Source of the DNA: JAVVRI01 sp036654795
GTDB taxonomy: Bacteria > Bacteroidota > Bacteroidia > Bacteroidales > Tannerellaceae
Direction of reading: 5' to 3'
NCBI GenBank assembly: GCA_036654795.1
Contig: JAVVRI010000049.1
Span: forward strand, 1 to 18,183
DNA: 18,183 nt
The notes under the pieces were generated by a model. The model was not told the DNA's origin and did no database searches. It was given only the letters and a program-made list of their open reading frames with translations. Below, one piece after another: positions 16,941 to 18,183 of the stretch. Made by a program: the position numbers and the translations under genes. Every line of letters begins with the position of its first letter. Within the stretch, counting starts at the first letter, position 1.

Positions 16941-17900
16941 TTATTTTATTAGTGCTATCTGGTTCAGCTCCTCGTTTTTGATGATTTGAAACGGATGTAT
17001 GTGTTGTATTACGCGCAGTATCTCCATCACCCCGTCTCGTTGCCGAAACTTTCCGGTGTATTCATAGTTTAGAATGTTTGTATCTTTCACCTCTATGTTG
17101 ACATCATAATAGAGCTCAAGAAGTTTTACCATGTCGCCCAGCTTCTGTTTGTTGAAGGTATAGATGCCATCACGCCATAGTAGCGGATCGGAAGGTATGG
17201 TCTCTAATAGGAATTCTCCACCTTGTCGGGTGAGGCGTTGATTGGGTGAAAGTGTGACGCCCTTCTTCTCGGAAGCAGCGTAATAGGCTTTTATGGAACC
17301 CTCCTTCAGATAAACGCTCATGTAGTCGCTTTTGGGATAACTAAAGACGTTAAACTGCGTACCCAATGCTTTGATATCTATTGTGCTGGTAGAGACAATG
17401 AAAGGTGATTTTGCGTTTTTTGCCACATCGAAGAAGCCTTCTCCCGAAAGGTGTACGCGTCGCTCCTTGCCAAAGACAGAAGGATAAGAGAGTGTGCTGC
17501 CAGCATTGAGCCAAACTTTGCTACCATCCGGCAGGGTAAGTCGTGCCCGCTGTCCGGCCGGCACGTAGAGTTCTTGTTGTGTGATGGAGTGGCTTGCCTC
17601 GTGCGTAGTAACCATCCAAGTGGATGCGATAAGCAAAGCTGCAAAGGCCGCATAGCGCATTACGGAAAAGAAGATGCGTTGCCTTGCCAGCTTCTTGATA
17701 TGCGCCATAAAGAAGGCGTACCGAGAGGCGCCCAAGTCGGCATTCATTGCGTCGGCGCTAAGCTGCGTCAAGCTTTGTATGTTCTGATAGTCAATCATCT
17801 GCTTTTTGAGCAGTGGATCGGCGTATGCCTCGCGAAGCAGTGCTTTTTGCTCAGCCTCTGTCAGCTCCTCCTGATAATATTTGTTGATTTTTTCCGTCAT
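16941..17900 (-). CDS. FecR-family anti-sigma factor (inner membrane)
   Basis: This 319-residue regulator is predicted to hold an ECF sigma factor at the inner membrane and release it when the STN domain of SusC reports ligand. Residues 1-75 are cytoplasmic and helical. Residues 80-98 (VMRYAAFAALLIASTWMV) are one membrane span. Residues 110-205 form the periplasmic FecR domain with the signatures VPAGQRARLTLPDGSKVWLNAGS and GEGFFDV. Residues 247-318 match the DUF4974 domain (FNKQKLGDMVKLLELYYDV). The length is normal. It lies directly upstream of susC in the same direction, the usual Bacteroides arrangement. Unusually, no sigma factor gene precedes it: the next gene upstream is divergent. The start is the ATG at 17900, 16 nt after the conserved element at 17917-17956. 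Confidence 0.93.
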   Translation of the reverse strand: MTEKINKYYQEELTEAEQKALLREAYADPLLKKQMIDYQNIQSLTQLSADAMNADLGASRYAFFMAHIKKLARQRIFFSVMRYAAFAALLIASTWMVTTHEASHSITQQELYVPAGQRARLTLPDGSKVWLNAGSTLSYPSVFGKERRVHLSGEGFFDVAKNAKSPFIVSTSTIDIKALGTQFNVFSYPKSDYMSVYLKEGSIKAYYAASEKKGVTLSPNQRLTRQGGEFLLETIPSDPLLWRDGIYTFNKQKLGDMVKLLELYYDVNIEVKDTNILNYEYTGKFRQRDGVMEILRVIQHIHPFQIIKNEELNQIALIK

Positions 17901-18030
17901 TCTTTTACTTGCTTTGTATAGTAAACGAATAAGGAACCAGAATCCGCCAAAGGAAACAGTAAAAAATTATTTTATTATTAACTCTTTACTAGTCTGTACT
18001 TGATGTTGCGGGTGAAAAATCAACAAATAT
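17877..18030. repeat. 16-bp inverted repeat between fecR codons and the divergent intergenic region
   Basis: AAAAATCAACAAATAT occurs on the + strand at 18015-18030 and on the - strand at 17877-17892, where it encodes part of fecR codons 3-8. The match is exact over 16 bp with 122 bp between the arms. The span 17957-18075 contains no gene. Its origin is unknown. Confidence 0.6.
17917..17956 (-). promoter_or_regulatory. Putative ECF-type promoter, copy 2 (upstream of fecR)
   Basis: On the - strand this reads TTTCCTTT, GGCGGATT, ten variable bases, then ATTCGTTTACTATA. It matches the element at 7182-7221 in sequence and in exact spacing. It ends 16 nt before the fecR ATG, so transcription would start almost at the gene. 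Autoregulation of the anti-sigma gene by its own ECF sigma factor would be the expected logic. Confidence 0.65.
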
Positions 18031-18075
18031 GAATCCATCCGCTAAAGAAAGAAGGTGTGTTTTGGTAATAATCGC

Positions 18076-18083
18076 TATCTTTG
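18076..18083 (+). promoter_or_regulatory. Bacteroides -7 promoter box for the Rpn-type gene
   Basis: TATCTTTG matches the -7 consensus TAnnTTTG exactly and lies 27 bp upstream of the ATG at 18111. A TTTG at 18061-18064 is too close to serve as a standard -33 box. Confidence 0.5.
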
Positions 18084-18110
18084 CCACTGAACATTAATAG
18101 TTATAGAACT

Positions 18111-18183
18111 ATGAAAGATGACAATTACATTCGATTTGACTGGGCAATCAAGCGCTTATTGCGTGATAAGGCGAACTTTGGTG
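18111..18183 (+). CDS. Rpn-family PD-(D/E)XK nuclease / putative transposase (3'-truncated by window edge)
   Basis: Only the first 24 codons are visible. They read MKDDNYIRFDWAIKRLLR and then DKANFG. The string YIRFDWAIKRLLRDKANF is the characteristic N-terminus of Bacteroides proteins annotated as Rpn family recombination-promoting nuclease / putative transposase. These are full-length genes of roughly 300 codons carrying a PD-(D/E)XK nuclease core. The core is outside the window, so activity cannot be judged. The gene is divergent from fecR and has its own -7 box. Such genes are often multicopy in Bacteroidales genomes. Confidence 0.78.
   Translation, partial: MKDDNYIRFDWAIKRLLRDKANFG

Noticed and set aside
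18029..18097. A 22-codon open frame upstream of the Rpn-type gene
   Set aside because: It overlaps the -7 box for that gene, has no homology signal and is short enough to occur by chance.

Overview
The window reads as a chromosomal segment of a gut-type Bacteroidales bacterium (Bacteroides or Parabacteroides-like). The evidence is a SusC/SusD pair, a FecR-type anti-sigma factor with the C-terminal domain usual in this group, lipoprotein signal peptides, and two exact matches to the Bacteroides -7 promoter box TAnnTTTG. The species cannot be fixed from the sequence.

Left part (1-3658, + strand): the 3' end of a type I-C CRISPR-Cas locus. It holds the C-terminal two thirds of cas1, a complete cas2, a 170-bp leader and a long array. 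I count 37 complete 32-bp repeats that look identical, plus a 38th that runs into a 57-N assembly gap. One strongly degenerate repeat copy lies beyond the gap. The effector genes (cas3, cas5, cas8c, cas7, cas4) would lie upstream of the window. Between the array and the convergent gene cluster sits a short region with two overlapping, mutually exclusive hairpins.

Middle and right part (3832-17900, all - strand): a polysaccharide-utilisation-type cluster. In transcription order it runs: FecR anti-sigma factor, a SusC transporter with an N-terminal STN signalling domain, SusD, a small lipoprotein in the SusE position, a rho-independent-like hairpin, a 997-aa glycoside-hydrolase-like lipoprotein, another hairpin, a small outer-membrane beta-barrel protein with its own -7 box, and a large secreted protein. 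That last protein joins an HzsA-like beta-propeller and two CxxCH haem motifs to a C-terminal SUMF1/FGE-like domain. The expected circuit is that ligand binding by SusC is passed through STN to FecR, which releases an ECF sigma factor. No sigma gene lies next to fecR here.

The most interesting signal is a 40-bp element with identical internal spacing upstream of both fecR (17917-17956) and the distant HzsA/SUMF1 gene (7182-7221). It consists of TTTCCTTT, then rGyGGATT, then 10 variable bases, then ATTCGTTTACTATA. It looks like one ECF-type promoter controlling two transcription units that are 10.7 kb apart. Sequence just downstream of the second copy also resembles the start of an anti-sigma gene whose ATG has become ATA, which suggests promoter capture from a decayed regulator gene.

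Right edge (18111-18183, + strand): the first 24 codons of an Rpn-type PD-(D/E)XK nuclease / putative transposase gene, divergent from fecR.
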